From NCBI GenBank assembly GCA_009594865.1, contig VOPT01000003.1, forward strand, positions 62,001 to 126,000: a stretch of DNA of 64,000 nt, written 5' to 3'. Source of the DNA: Nitrospira sp. Lineage in GTDB: Bacteria > Nitrospirota > Nitrospiria > Nitrospirales > Nitrospiraceae. Shown piece by piece: positions 8,139 through 15,550 of this stretch. Position 1 is the stretch's first letter, and each line of letters opens with the position of its first letter. The notes below the pieces were generated by a model, which saw nothing but the letters and a program-made list of their open reading frames with translations, ran no database searches and was not told where the DNA came from. Both the position numbers and the translations under genes were made by a program.

Positions 8139-9935
8139 ATGGATATCGTCAGTAGCGTGGGAAAGATTCAGGTTCTCCCCGGCGATGTCATCGGACGTAT
8201 CGCAGCTGGCGAAGTCGTCGAACGCCCGGCTGCGGTCGTGAAAGAACTCCTCGAAAACAGTCTTGACGCGGGCAGTAGCGCGATCACCGTCGAAATCAAA
8301 GACGGGGGCCTCGGGTTGATCCGGGTCAGCGACGACGGCGAAGGCATGTCGCGTCGCGATGCCGCTCTGGCCTTCGAGCGACATGCGACGAGTAAGCTCC
8401 AATCGGATGATCAGCTCGGCGCTGTTCGCACGATGGGATTCCGAGGAGAGGCCCTTCCGAGTATTGCGGCCGTCTCGAAAGTCTGTCTGACGACTGTGGC
8501 CCGTCACGATGAGGTAGGCACACAGCTGTGGCTGACGGGAGGGACCGTCACCCGTGTCGAGGATGCGGCCGCGATTCCCGGGACCACGATCGAAGTATCG
8601 GAGCTCTTTTTCAATACGCCGGCCCGGCGAAAATTCCTCAAATCGACCACCACCGAGTTTTCGCATATCAGCCATGTGGTTCAGCAGGCCGCGTTGGCCT
8701 GGCCGCAGGTCTACATGCGGCTGGTGCATAACGGATACGAAGTGTTTGCCCTGCCGGCCGTGTCTTCGCCGCGCGATCGCGTGCTCCAGGTGTATCGGGC
8801 TGCGTTCGGTGAGCGAGCCTTGGCTGTCGATGTCGAGCGCGATGGTCTGTTGCTGAAAGGGTTCATCATCGATCCCGTCCGGGCCCGCGCAGGACGGACG
8901 CCGCAGGAGTTATTCGTCAATCGTCGTCCTATCAAGAACAGCACGGTGCAACATGCCGTCATGGATGGCTACAGCTCGTTCTTGGCCAAGGGCCATGCCC
9001 CGCTCTTCGTCTTGTTTCTGGATGTCGAGCCGCACCGCGTGGATGTGAATGTCCATCCCACGAAGCGTGAGGTTCGGTTCGCCGATACCGAGCAGGTCCA
9101 CCAACTCGTCCGCTCCGCCGTGCGTCAGACGCTCGGCCGGGCACAGGTGGAAGCGTCGATGGCAGGGGCAGCCCATGCTGAAATGACCGGCGTGATCCCG
9201 CCGAGCCACTCTTTTCCCGAAAGAGAAAGGATGTCATCTGCTGGAGCGTTCCCTGACCCAACGGCCAGATCGAAGGCGTCCGTGACGCCACCCGATTCCG
9301 CAGAGAGTCAAACCTCTTTTGTCGGAGAAGGCGCCACGACATACGCATCTCCTGCCTCAGCGGATATTCTGGCACTTGGGCAAATGAACCGCACGTATCT
9401 GATTGCGCAGGTCGGGGACGAACTCCAAGTCGTCGATCAACATACGGCGCATGAGCGTGTGTTGTTCGAGCGACTTTGGCGAGCCTGGCAGGGGAAAACC
9501 GTTACGTCCCAACCATTGCTGTTGCCGGAACCTCTCGAGTTGCCCGTGCAACAAGCCGTGATTCTGCAACGGCATCTACCGGAGTTGGAACGACTGGGAT
9601 TACTGATTGAGCCGTTCGGACCCTCATCGTTTCTGATCCGGAGTTTGCCGATCATGTTGGGGCATCCTGATTTGTCCGCGTTGGTGCAGGATCTGATTGA
9701 CGATCTTGAACAATGGGATTCCATTTCCTCGCTTGAGACGAAGGTCAAGCCCATACTGGCGTCGTTGGCCTGTCACTCAGCCGTTCGAGCGGGCCGGGCG
9801 ATGGCGTTACCCGAGATCGCACAGTTGGTGCAGGATTGGGTGGCGGAGGGCCTGATTATGACCTGTCCACATGGACGGCGTGTGGCATTCCGTCTGTCGG
9901 GAGACGAACTGGCGCGTCTCTTCGATCGCGCCTAA
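8139..9935 (+). CDS. mutL: DNA mismatch repair protein MutL
   Basis: Mismatch-repair ATPase and probable nicking endonuclease. 598 residues. The N-terminal GHKL ATPase carries ELLENSLDAG, VSDDGEGM, RHATSK and GFRGEAL; the transducer region carries VNVHPTKREVRF. The C-terminal domain has DQHTAHERVLFE, a close variant of the DQHA-x2-E-x4-E metal motif of nicking MutL, plus ACHSAVRAG and CPHGRR equivalents of the other endonuclease motifs. This suggests a methyl-independent MutL rather than the MutH-dependent type. Followed 19 bp later by miaA, as in many bacteria. Confidence 0.96.
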   Translation: MDIVSSVGKIQVLPGDVIGRIAAGEVVERPAAVVKELLENSLDAGSSAITVEIKDGGLGLIRVSDDGEGMSRRDAALAFERHATSKLQSDDQLGAVRTMGFRGEALPSIAAVSKVCLTTVARHDEVGTQLWLTGGTVTRVEDAAAIPGTTIEVSELFFNTPARRKFLKSTTTEFSHISHVVQQAALAWPQVYMRLVHNGYEVFALPAVSSPRDRVLQVYRAAFGERALAVDVERDGLLLKGFIIDPVRARAGRTPQELFVNRRPIKNSTVQHAVMDGYSSFLAKGHAPLFVLFLDVEPHRVDVNVHPTKREVRFADTEQVHQLVRSAVRQTLGRAQVEASMAGAAHAEMTGVIPPSHSFPERERMSSAGAFPDPTARSKASVTPPDSAESQTSFVGEGATTYASPASADILALGQMNRTYLIAQVGDELQVVDQHTAHERVLFERLWRAWQGKTVTSQPLLLPEPLELPVQQAVILQRHLPELERLGLLIEPFGPSSFLIRSLPIMLGHPDLSALVQDLIDDLEQWDSISSLETKVKPILASLACHSAVRAGRAMALPEIAQLVQDWVAEGLIMTCPHGRRVAFRLSGDELARLFDRA

Positions 9936-9954
9936 GCCCAGAACACGGAGAGGT

Positions 9955-10983
9955 ATGATCCGGCTCACGGAATCCGTCCTGGCATCGCGGCCGCTGCTAG
10001 TGCTGGTCGGGCCGACCGCCGTGGGGAAAAGCGACGTCGGGCTTCGGCTGGCCCGCGCCTTGGAGACCGATCTCCTGACAGCCGACTCGCGCCAGGTCTA
10101 CCGCGGGATGGATATTGCGACGGATAAGCCCGCGGTAGCGCAGCGGCAGGGTGTGCCGCATCGACTCATCGACCTGGTTAATCCTGATGAATCGTTTAAT
10201 GCCGGGCAATATCGCCACCTGGCGTTGCAGGACATCGAACGGGTCTACGGAGAACGGCGACTCCCATTGATCGTGGGCGGCACCGGACTCTACGTGCGGA
10301 CGCTGATCCATGGGCTCTGCGATGCCCCGCGCGCGGATCAGGCGTTTCGGGCTTCGTTGCTGGAGAAGGCGCAGGGGCAGGGACGATATTTCCTCCATGC
10401 GGAACTCGCCCAGGTAGATCCTGAACTGGCGGCAAGACTGCATCCGCATGATGAAGTGAAAATCGTGCGGGCCCTCGAAGTTTTTCATTTGTCAGGGCGG
10501 CGGCTCTCGGATGTCCAGCAGCAGCATCGGTTTGCCGAACAGCCGTTCTCCGTGCTCATGATCGGCCTGAACCGCGAGCGCGCAGAGCTGTACCGGCGGA
10601 TCGACCAGCGGGTAGAAACGATGTTTGCGCGGGGCGTGGTCGAAGAAACTGCAGAGCTGCTGGCGAAGGGATACGGGCGCGAGACCGGTGCCATGAAGGG
10701 GTTAGGGTACCAGCAGGTCGCGGGGTATCTGTCGGGGGACTATGATCGCGCAGAGGCGCTTCGTCTGCTGAAACGCGACACCAGACATTTCGCCAAGCGC
10801 CAGCTGACCTGGTTTCGCAAGGAGCCGGGTCTGCAGTGGTGGATGCTGAGTGAACAGGATACGCCCGAGGACGTGGCCGGGCGTCTACTGGAGACCGTTC
10901 ACTCATTTGTTCGACAACTCGAGCAGGGACCCCCGATGCATCGGCCAGCGCCGCTTACCATAGGAATGGAATCGACATCATGA
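9955..10983 (+). CDS. miaA: tRNA dimethylallyltransferase MiaA
   Basis: Transfers dimethylallyl to A37 of tRNAs reading UNN codons. The ATG at 9955 is preferred because GGAGAGG lies just upstream and because an earlier in-frame start would lie inside mutL. 342 residues. The P-loop is GPTAVGKS, followed by the substrate motif DSRQVYRGMDIATDKP, GGTGLYVRTLIHGL, and the RDTRHFAKRQLTWFRK tRNA-binding region near the C-terminus. It overlaps mtnP by 4 bp (ATGA). Confidence 0.95.
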   Translation: MIRLTESVLASRPLLVLVGPTAVGKSDVGLRLARALETDLLTADSRQVYRGMDIATDKPAVAQRQGVPHRLIDLVNPDESFNAGQYRHLALQDIERVYGERRLPLIVGGTGLYVRTLIHGLCDAPRADQAFRASLLEKAQGQGRYFLHAELAQVDPELAARLHPHDEVKIVRALEVFHLSGRRLSDVQQQHRFAEQPFSVLMIGLNRERAELYRRIDQRVETMFARGVVEETAELLAKGYGRETGAMKGLGYQQVAGYLSGDYDRAEALRLLKRDTRHFAKRQLTWFRKEPGLQWWMLSEQDTPEDVAGRLLETVHSFVRQLEQGPPMHRPAPLTIGMESTS

Positions 10984-11879
10984 AGAAATCGAAGAAAACC
11001 GTTCAGCCTGCGGTCGGTATCATTGGCGGGAGCGGGTTGTACCAGGTCGAGGGCCTTGAACAGGTGCGCGAGGTACGTATCCGTACACCGTTCGGTGCGC
11101 CATCGGATGCCGTTGTGGTCGGGGTGCTGGGTGGCATGGGCGTGGCTTTTCTGTCGCGGCATGGGCGCGGGCATCGGATCAATCCCAGCAGCATCAACTA
11201 TCGCGCGAATATTTACGCGTTGAAATCGTTAGGGGTGACGCAAGTCATTTCAATCAGTGCCGTTGGGAGCATGAAGGAATCCATCCAACCGGGCCATGTA
11301 GTGTTGCCCGACCAGTTTATCGATCTCACGAAGCGGCGAATCTCGACGTTTTTTGACGAGGGCATCGTCGCGCATGTCGGCTTTAGCGAACCGGTATGCT
11401 CTTCGCTGGCCGATGTACTGGAGGAGGCGGGGCGATTCGCGGGCGCGACGCTCCAGCGCGGTGGCACCTATGTGTGTATGGAAGGGCCTCAGTTTTCGAC
11501 CAAAGCGGAATCCCGCCTGTATCGACAATGGGGTGTGGATGTGATCGGGATGACCAATATGCCGGAGGCCAAACTCGCCCGTGAGGCTGAATTGTGCTAC
11601 GCCACGATGGCGCTGGCCACCGATTACGATTGTTGGCATGAGACGGAAGAGGCAGTGACTGTTGGAGCGATTCTAGCCACCCTGCACCGGAACGTGGCCC
11701 TGGCCAAGGAAATATTGAAGACTGCGGTGCCAAAGTTGGATTCCGACCGGGCCTGCGCCTGTCGGCAAGCGCTCGCCACGGCACTGATCACTGCTCCGGA
11801 CGCAATGTCGGCTTCGGCAAAACGACGGTTGAACTTCTTGATCGCTCCCTATGTGCGGACGCGGAAAGGAAAACGGTGA
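10980..11879 (+). CDS. mtnP: S-methyl-5'-thioadenosine phosphorylase
   Basis: Phosphorolysis of methylthioadenosine to adenine and methylthioribose-1-phosphate, a purine and methionine salvage step. 299 residues with GGSGLYQVEG at the N-terminus, the phosphate-site SRHGRGH, SAVGSM, EGPQFSTKAES and GMTNMPEAKLAREAELCY. All are typical of the MTAP branch rather than general purine nucleoside phosphorylases. It is coupled to miaA by ATGA and followed 3 bp later by a PfkB kinase. Other salvage enzymes (mtnA and so on) are not in the window. Confidence 0.93.
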   Translation: MKKSKKTVQPAVGIIGGSGLYQVEGLEQVREVRIRTPFGAPSDAVVVGVLGGMGVAFLSRHGRGHRINPSSINYRANIYALKSLGVTQVISISAVGSMKESIQPGHVVLPDQFIDLTKRRISTFFDEGIVAHVGFSEPVCSSLADVLEEAGRFAGATLQRGGTYVCMEGPQFSTKAESRLYRQWGVDVIGMTNMPEAKLAREAELCYATMALATDYDCWHETEEAVTVGAILATLHRNVALAKEILKTAVPKLDSDRACACRQALATALITAPDAMSASAKRRLNFLIAPYVRTRKGKR

Positions 11880-11882
11880 GGC

Positions 11883-12800
11883 ATGGGTAAATTGCTGGTA
11901 GTAGGGTCGGTGGCACTGGATACCGTGAAAACTCCTTTCGGCGAGGTCGCCGAAGTACTGGGCGGATCGGCTACGTATTTTGCGACGGCCGCCAGTTATT
12001 TCACGTCGGTCGATCTGATTGCGGTCGTCGGCGATGATTTTCCGGAGCAACATGTCGCGTTCTTGAAGAGCCGCAAGATTGATCTGGCAGGATTGGAGCG
12101 GCGGCCTGGCGCGACGTTTCGCTGGAAGGGCGCCTATTCGCATCAGCTCAATGAAGCGCAGACGCTCGACACCAAGCTGAACGTCTTTGAGACCTTCCGG
12201 CCGAAGATCCCCGCCCAGTACAGCTCACCCGATGTGCTCTTTTTGGGCAATATCGACCCGAACCTGCAACTCGATGTGTTGCAGCAGGTAAAGCGGCCTG
12301 CGTTGGTCGCTTGCGACACGATGAATTTCTGGATCAACGGCAAACGCGATGCCCTCTGGAACGTCTTGCAGCACATCGACATTCTCATTATCAATGATGG
12401 TGAGGCTCGCGCCTTGGGTGAGGATACCAATCTGGTGAAGGTCGCCAAAAAGATTCTCGCGCGGGGGCCGAAACATCTGATCGTCAAACGTGGCGAATAT
12501 GGTGTGTTGATGTTCAACGACAAGCAGGTGTTCGGGGCGCCGGCGTTTCCGCTGGATGATGTGCGCGACCCCACCGGCGCCGGCGATACGTTTGCCGGAG
12601 GCTTCCTGGGATATCTGGCGGCCACGGGAAATCGTTCGCCCGAAGCTATGCGGCAAGCGATTATCTTTGGCAGCGTGATGGCCTCATTTACAGTAGAAGC
12701 CTTTAGCCTTGACCGATTGAGGATCCTAGATTACAAAGAGATTGAGGCGCGCTTCAAAGAATTCAAGCGCCTGACGCATTTTGAGGATATCGGCGCATGA
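11883..12800 (+). CDS. PfkB/ribokinase-family sugar or nucleoside kinase
   Basis: ATP-dependent kinase of the ribokinase fold, 305 residues. The substrate-side motif GGSATYFATAASYF lies near the N-terminus; the C-terminal PfkB signature DPTGAGDTFAGGF holds the catalytic Asp235 in GAGD. The substrate cannot be read from sequence. Being directly after mtnP invites a role in adenosine or pentose salvage, but that is only context. The start lies 3 bp after the mtnP stop and the end overlaps the next start (ATGA). Confidence 0.85.
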   Translation: MGKLLVVGSVALDTVKTPFGEVAEVLGGSATYFATAASYFTSVDLIAVVGDDFPEQHVAFLKSRKIDLAGLERRPGATFRWKGAYSHQLNEAQTLDTKLNVFETFRPKIPAQYSSPDVLFLGNIDPNLQLDVLQQVKRPALVACDTMNFWINGKRDALWNVLQHIDILIINDGEARALGEDTNLVKVAKKILARGPKHLIVKRGEYGVLMFNDKQVFGAPAFPLDDVRDPTGAGDTFAGGFLGYLAATGNRSPEAMRQAIIFGSVMASFTVEAFSLDRLRILDYKEIEARFKEFKRLTHFEDIGA

Positions 12801-13495
12801 TCGTTGTTGATCGACAGGGAGCTCGGGTGTGCAGGGCCAGCGATAGGGTCGCATCGTCCTGCCTCCTGTTGCTGCTGGGATTATCTGTCTTGGTCGGGTG
12901 CGCCAACGAAGAGAACCTGCGCAAGTCGAAAGGATTTTACCAGGAAGGCGTGGCCCGGCTGAGTTCCGATCAGCAGCAGGCGTATGTGTCGTTTCAAAAG
13001 GCGGTGAAGCTGAATCCTGATAATAAGGACGCGCACTACGGACTCGGGCACATCTATGCCTCGCAAGGACGACTCAAGCTGGCTGAGGAATCCTTCCGCG
13101 AGGCGATTCGCATCGACGGCGACTATGCCGAAGCCAATACGTATCTCGGCCAGGTCTTGGCCAGTCAAGACCGGTGGAAAGAGGCCATCGCCGCGTACCG
13201 GCAGGCTCTGAGCAATCCCCTCTATCCCACGCCTGACCTGGCGCGGTTTCAGTTGGGAAAAGCCTTGATGCATGAAGGCGATCTGCAGGGGGCGATGGAG
13301 GTCTTGGAAGACGCGGCCACCGTGACGCCGCCCAATGTCCCTCCCGCCATGCTGCACCTGGAATTGGCACGTGTGTACCACAAGCTTGGATTCGACGTGC
13401 GGGCGCGTGAGGCGCTCTCGAAAGTGTCGACGCTGGATAAGGGGGGCGAGCAGGCGGCTGCGGCGCAGGAACTCCTCGGTAAGCTCAAACCATAG
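12797..13495 (+). CDS. TPR lipoprotein, PilF/PilW-like
   Basis: 232 residues. Signal peptide ending in lipobox LVGC, then four to five TPR units (AYVSFQKAVKLNPDNKDAHY, SFREAIRIDGDYAEA and further repeats). It is followed 9 bp later by a rodZ-like gene. The pilF/pilW-rodZ order is well known in proteobacteria, which supports a PilF-like outer-membrane lipoprotein (type IV pilus secretin assembly). TPR sequences alone cannot prove that. No other pilus genes are visible here. Confidence 0.75.
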   Translation: MIVVDRQGARVCRASDRVASSCLLLLLGLSVLVGCANEENLRKSKGFYQEGVARLSSDQQQAYVSFQKAVKLNPDNKDAHYGLGHIYASQGRLKLAEESFREAIRIDGDYAEANTYLGQVLASQDRWKEAIAAYRQALSNPLYPTPDLARFQLGKALMHEGDLQGAMEVLEDAATVTPPNVPPAMLHLELARVYHKLGFDVRAREALSKVSTLDKGGEQAAAAQELLGKLKP

Positions 13496-13504
13496 GCGGA
13501 TATC

Positions 13505-14458
13505 ATGGAATCAGTGGGTGAATTTTTTCGGCAGGTTCGCGAGACCAAAGGGCTGACGGTGGATGAGGTCGCTTCCAAGACCAGGATCCGCACGGACTTT
13601 GTCAAAGCGCTCGAAGAGGGAAATTTCGCCAAATTGCCAGACCAGGTCTTTGCGCGGGGATTTGTCCGGTCCTATGCGCGGTCACTGGGATTGGATGAAG
13701 AAGATGCCATCCACCGATTTGTGCAGTCCGCCGGGGCCTTTTACGAAAAGCAGGGTGAGCGCGAACGCCTGCGGCAACGACAGGTCGAAGAGGAACGCCG
13801 TCGGCGCGCCAACCGCAAGGCGGTAGGGGTGGCGATTGCTGTCGCGATTGCCACGCTGGTGTTCCTGTTGAGCCGTGAGCAGACCTCTACGCTGGTGCGA
13901 CGTTCCGGATCGGATGCGCCGACCGTCAGTAAGAAGGTGGCTCCGTTTGCCAAGGATGCGAAGGAACCGGCTTCTCGCCCGGCGGCCGAACTGCCGCCTC
14001 CCATAGCGCCTCCGCTGAATCCGGCTGTGTCGGCGGCCGTTCCTGCAAAGCCTGCACAAGAGAAACTGGCACCAGTTCCGCAAGCTCCGGCGCCCGTTGC
14101 CGTTGCCGTCGCCAAAGCGCCGTTGCCTTCGGATACTGTCGTGCCTCAGCCCTCTGCCTCAATGGGATCGGACGGCCCTCTCGCCGGATTGTCGGTGGAT
14201 GGACCCGTCGGGTCGGATGGGCCGCTGGTCCTCGACCTCGCTGCCACTGAGTTGAGCTGGGTTGTCGTCCAGGTCGATTCGGGGAGCCACCAGGAAGCAC
14301 TGCTGCGCCCTGGCGAAAAGGCTCAGTGGAAAGCGCAGGACCAGTTTACGGTGACGCTCGGCAATGCGGGAGGAGTCCGTGCCGAACTTAACGGCAAACC
14401 TCAAAAACCTTTCGGCCCCAGCGGCAAGGTCGTTCGGGATGTCGTGATCAAACGGTGA
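13505..14458 (+). CDS. RodZ-like cytoskeletal membrane protein
   Basis: RodZ links MreB filaments to the cell-wall machinery. 317 residues. The N-terminal HTH_25/Xre-like domain (1-75) has EFFRQVRETKGLTVDEVA and FARGFVRSYARSLGLD. A basic stretch precedes one TM helix at about 107-123, then a Pro/Ala-rich linker and a C-terminal DUF4115-type beta domain from about 235 (ELSWVVVQVDSGSHQEALLR). The domain order is exactly that of RodZ. It ends the 8.1-14.5 kb gene string. Confidence 0.85.
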   Translation: MESVGEFFRQVRETKGLTVDEVASKTRIRTDFVKALEEGNFAKLPDQVFARGFVRSYARSLGLDEEDAIHRFVQSAGAFYEKQGERERLRQRQVEEERRRRANRKAVGVAIAVAIATLVFLLSREQTSTLVRRSGSDAPTVSKKVAPFAKDAKEPASRPAAELPPPIAPPLNPAVSAAVPAKPAQEKLAPVPQAPAPVAVAVAKAPLPSDTVVPQPSASMGSDGPLAGLSVDGPVGSDGPLVLDLAATELSWVVVQVDSGSHQEALLRPGEKAQWKAQDQFTVTLGNAGGVRAELNGKPQKPFGPSGKVVRDVVIKR

Positions 14459-14906
14459 TTGAGTTGCCTTCGTAGCCCGACTTGTCTCGAGTGGCCGGGC
14501 ACGGCATGGATCTCTGTTCCCCCTACCTGCTTAACTCTCCCATGCATACGTCGTGAAGGCATCGCTGCGTCGTCCTCTCCGCGCTCAGTGAGGCGAGGAG
14601 GAAGCGTCTGAGGCGCAAAGGTGTCACGACCGGACCGCTGTACGTACTTGCCGATGGTCTGAACACTCTCAATGCGGTGAATTCCCGCGATTTTTGCTGC
14701 TCTGCCGCTGGCACAGCCCTTGATTCTCCCTGAAATCAGCATGGATGAAACCGACAAGGCTGTGGCGGGCCATTTGCTTGACAAGACAGAAAACGCGTTG
14801 CTATAGTTCGCCTGCTTTATCGGCTTTGTCATCAGTGTTTGCCATGCTGATTCGGACCAGAGAGTCATTGTTCACGCGGTGGGTTCAACACAAAGGAGGA
14901 GTTCTG
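14459..14906 (+). other. Intergenic region, promoter only
   Basis: 448 bp between the rodZ-like gene and the cytochrome gene. Apart from the promoter at 14778-14807 I find no convincing gene, RNA or repeat. The open frame running into the cytochrome from 14745 is simply the upstream extension of that gene's frame. Confidence 0.6.
14778..14807 (+). promoter_or_regulatory. Sigma70-type promoter of the cytochrome c gene
   Basis: TTGACA at 14778-14783, an 18-bp spacer, then TATAGT at 14802-14807, about 100 bp before the start codon. A near-consensus match that, with the downstream terminator, makes the cytochrome a stand-alone and probably well expressed unit. Confidence 0.7.
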
Positions 14907-15359
14907 ATGGGGTATTTTTCTAAGTTTGTCGGAGTGTGTGCGGCCGTCACCTTGTTGTCTGTGGCGGTGGTGGGCGCAGAAGAAAAGGATCCGTTGAAGC
15001 CCCGTGTTGCGCCGGATCAGATGGCGGACGCGAAGGCGATGAAGAACCCGGTTGCTTCGACTCCGGAGAGCATTGCCAAGGGCAAGGCACTGTATGAGGG
15101 CAAGGGCACTTGCTTCAATTGCCATGGCAAGGAAGGCAAGGGAGATGGTCCTGCCGGCGCGATCCTGAATCCGAGCCCGCGTAACTTCACCAACTGCAAG
15201 TTCCACAAGAAGCGGAAAGACGGCGAGCTGTTCTGGGTCATCAAGAACGGCAGCCCGGGCACCGGCATGGTTTCGTTGGTCCCTGCGGCAATCACCGAGG
15301 AAGAAGCTTGGACGATCATCAATTACGAGCGCAGCTTCTGCAAGGGGGGAGACGAGTAG
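14907..15359 (+). CDS. Secreted monohaem cytochrome c
   Basis: Small periplasmic electron carrier. The ATG at 14907 is chosen for its excellent AAAGGAGG upstream. 150 residues: signal peptide ending around VVGAEE, one haem motif C69-F-N-C72-H73, and Met121 in GTGMVSL as likely sixth haem ligand, giving a class I type His/Met cytochrome. The Lys/Gly-rich surroundings (CHGKEGKGDGPAG) are typical of that class. It is monocistronic between a strong promoter and a strong terminator. The redox partner is unknown; a link to nitrite oxidation is speculation from the presumed host. Confidence 0.88.
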   Translation: MGYFSKFVGVCAAVTLLSVAVVGAEEKDPLKPRVAPDQMADAKAMKNPVASTPESIAKGKALYEGKGTCFNCHGKEGKGDGPAGAILNPSPRNFTNCKFHKKRKDGELFWVIKNGSPGTGMVSLVPAAITEEEAWTIINYERSFCKGGDE

Positions 15360-15388
15360 TTTCGAGTATCGGCCGAGAGGCTGAATCG

Positions 15389-15426
15389 AAGGGGCGGCGA
15401 GGGAATCCTCGCCGCCCCTTTTCTTT
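15389..15426 (+). terminator. Intrinsic terminator of the cytochrome c gene
   Basis: A perfect 12-bp GC stem (15391-15402 with 15407-15418), loop GAAT, two flanking A-T pairs, then TTTTCTTTT. It starts 30 bp after the stop. The A-rich opposite flank is weak, so it is mainly plus-strand acting. Confidence 0.9.
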
Positions 15427-15550
15427 TGTGCCGTGGTATCTGATGTCGCACGATCCCAGGTGGGGCAGGAGCAACGTGCAACGGGGGCATGACCCGTCTA
15501 GGTCATTGTGGGTTCATGCCGTGATGGATGAAGGGTCGTCCACCGTTTTT

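Noticed and set aside
15489..15506. Short dyad ATGACC-n6-GGTCAT
   Set aside because: Arms are only 6 bp, single copy, and it lies between two gene ends; chance occurrence is plausible.
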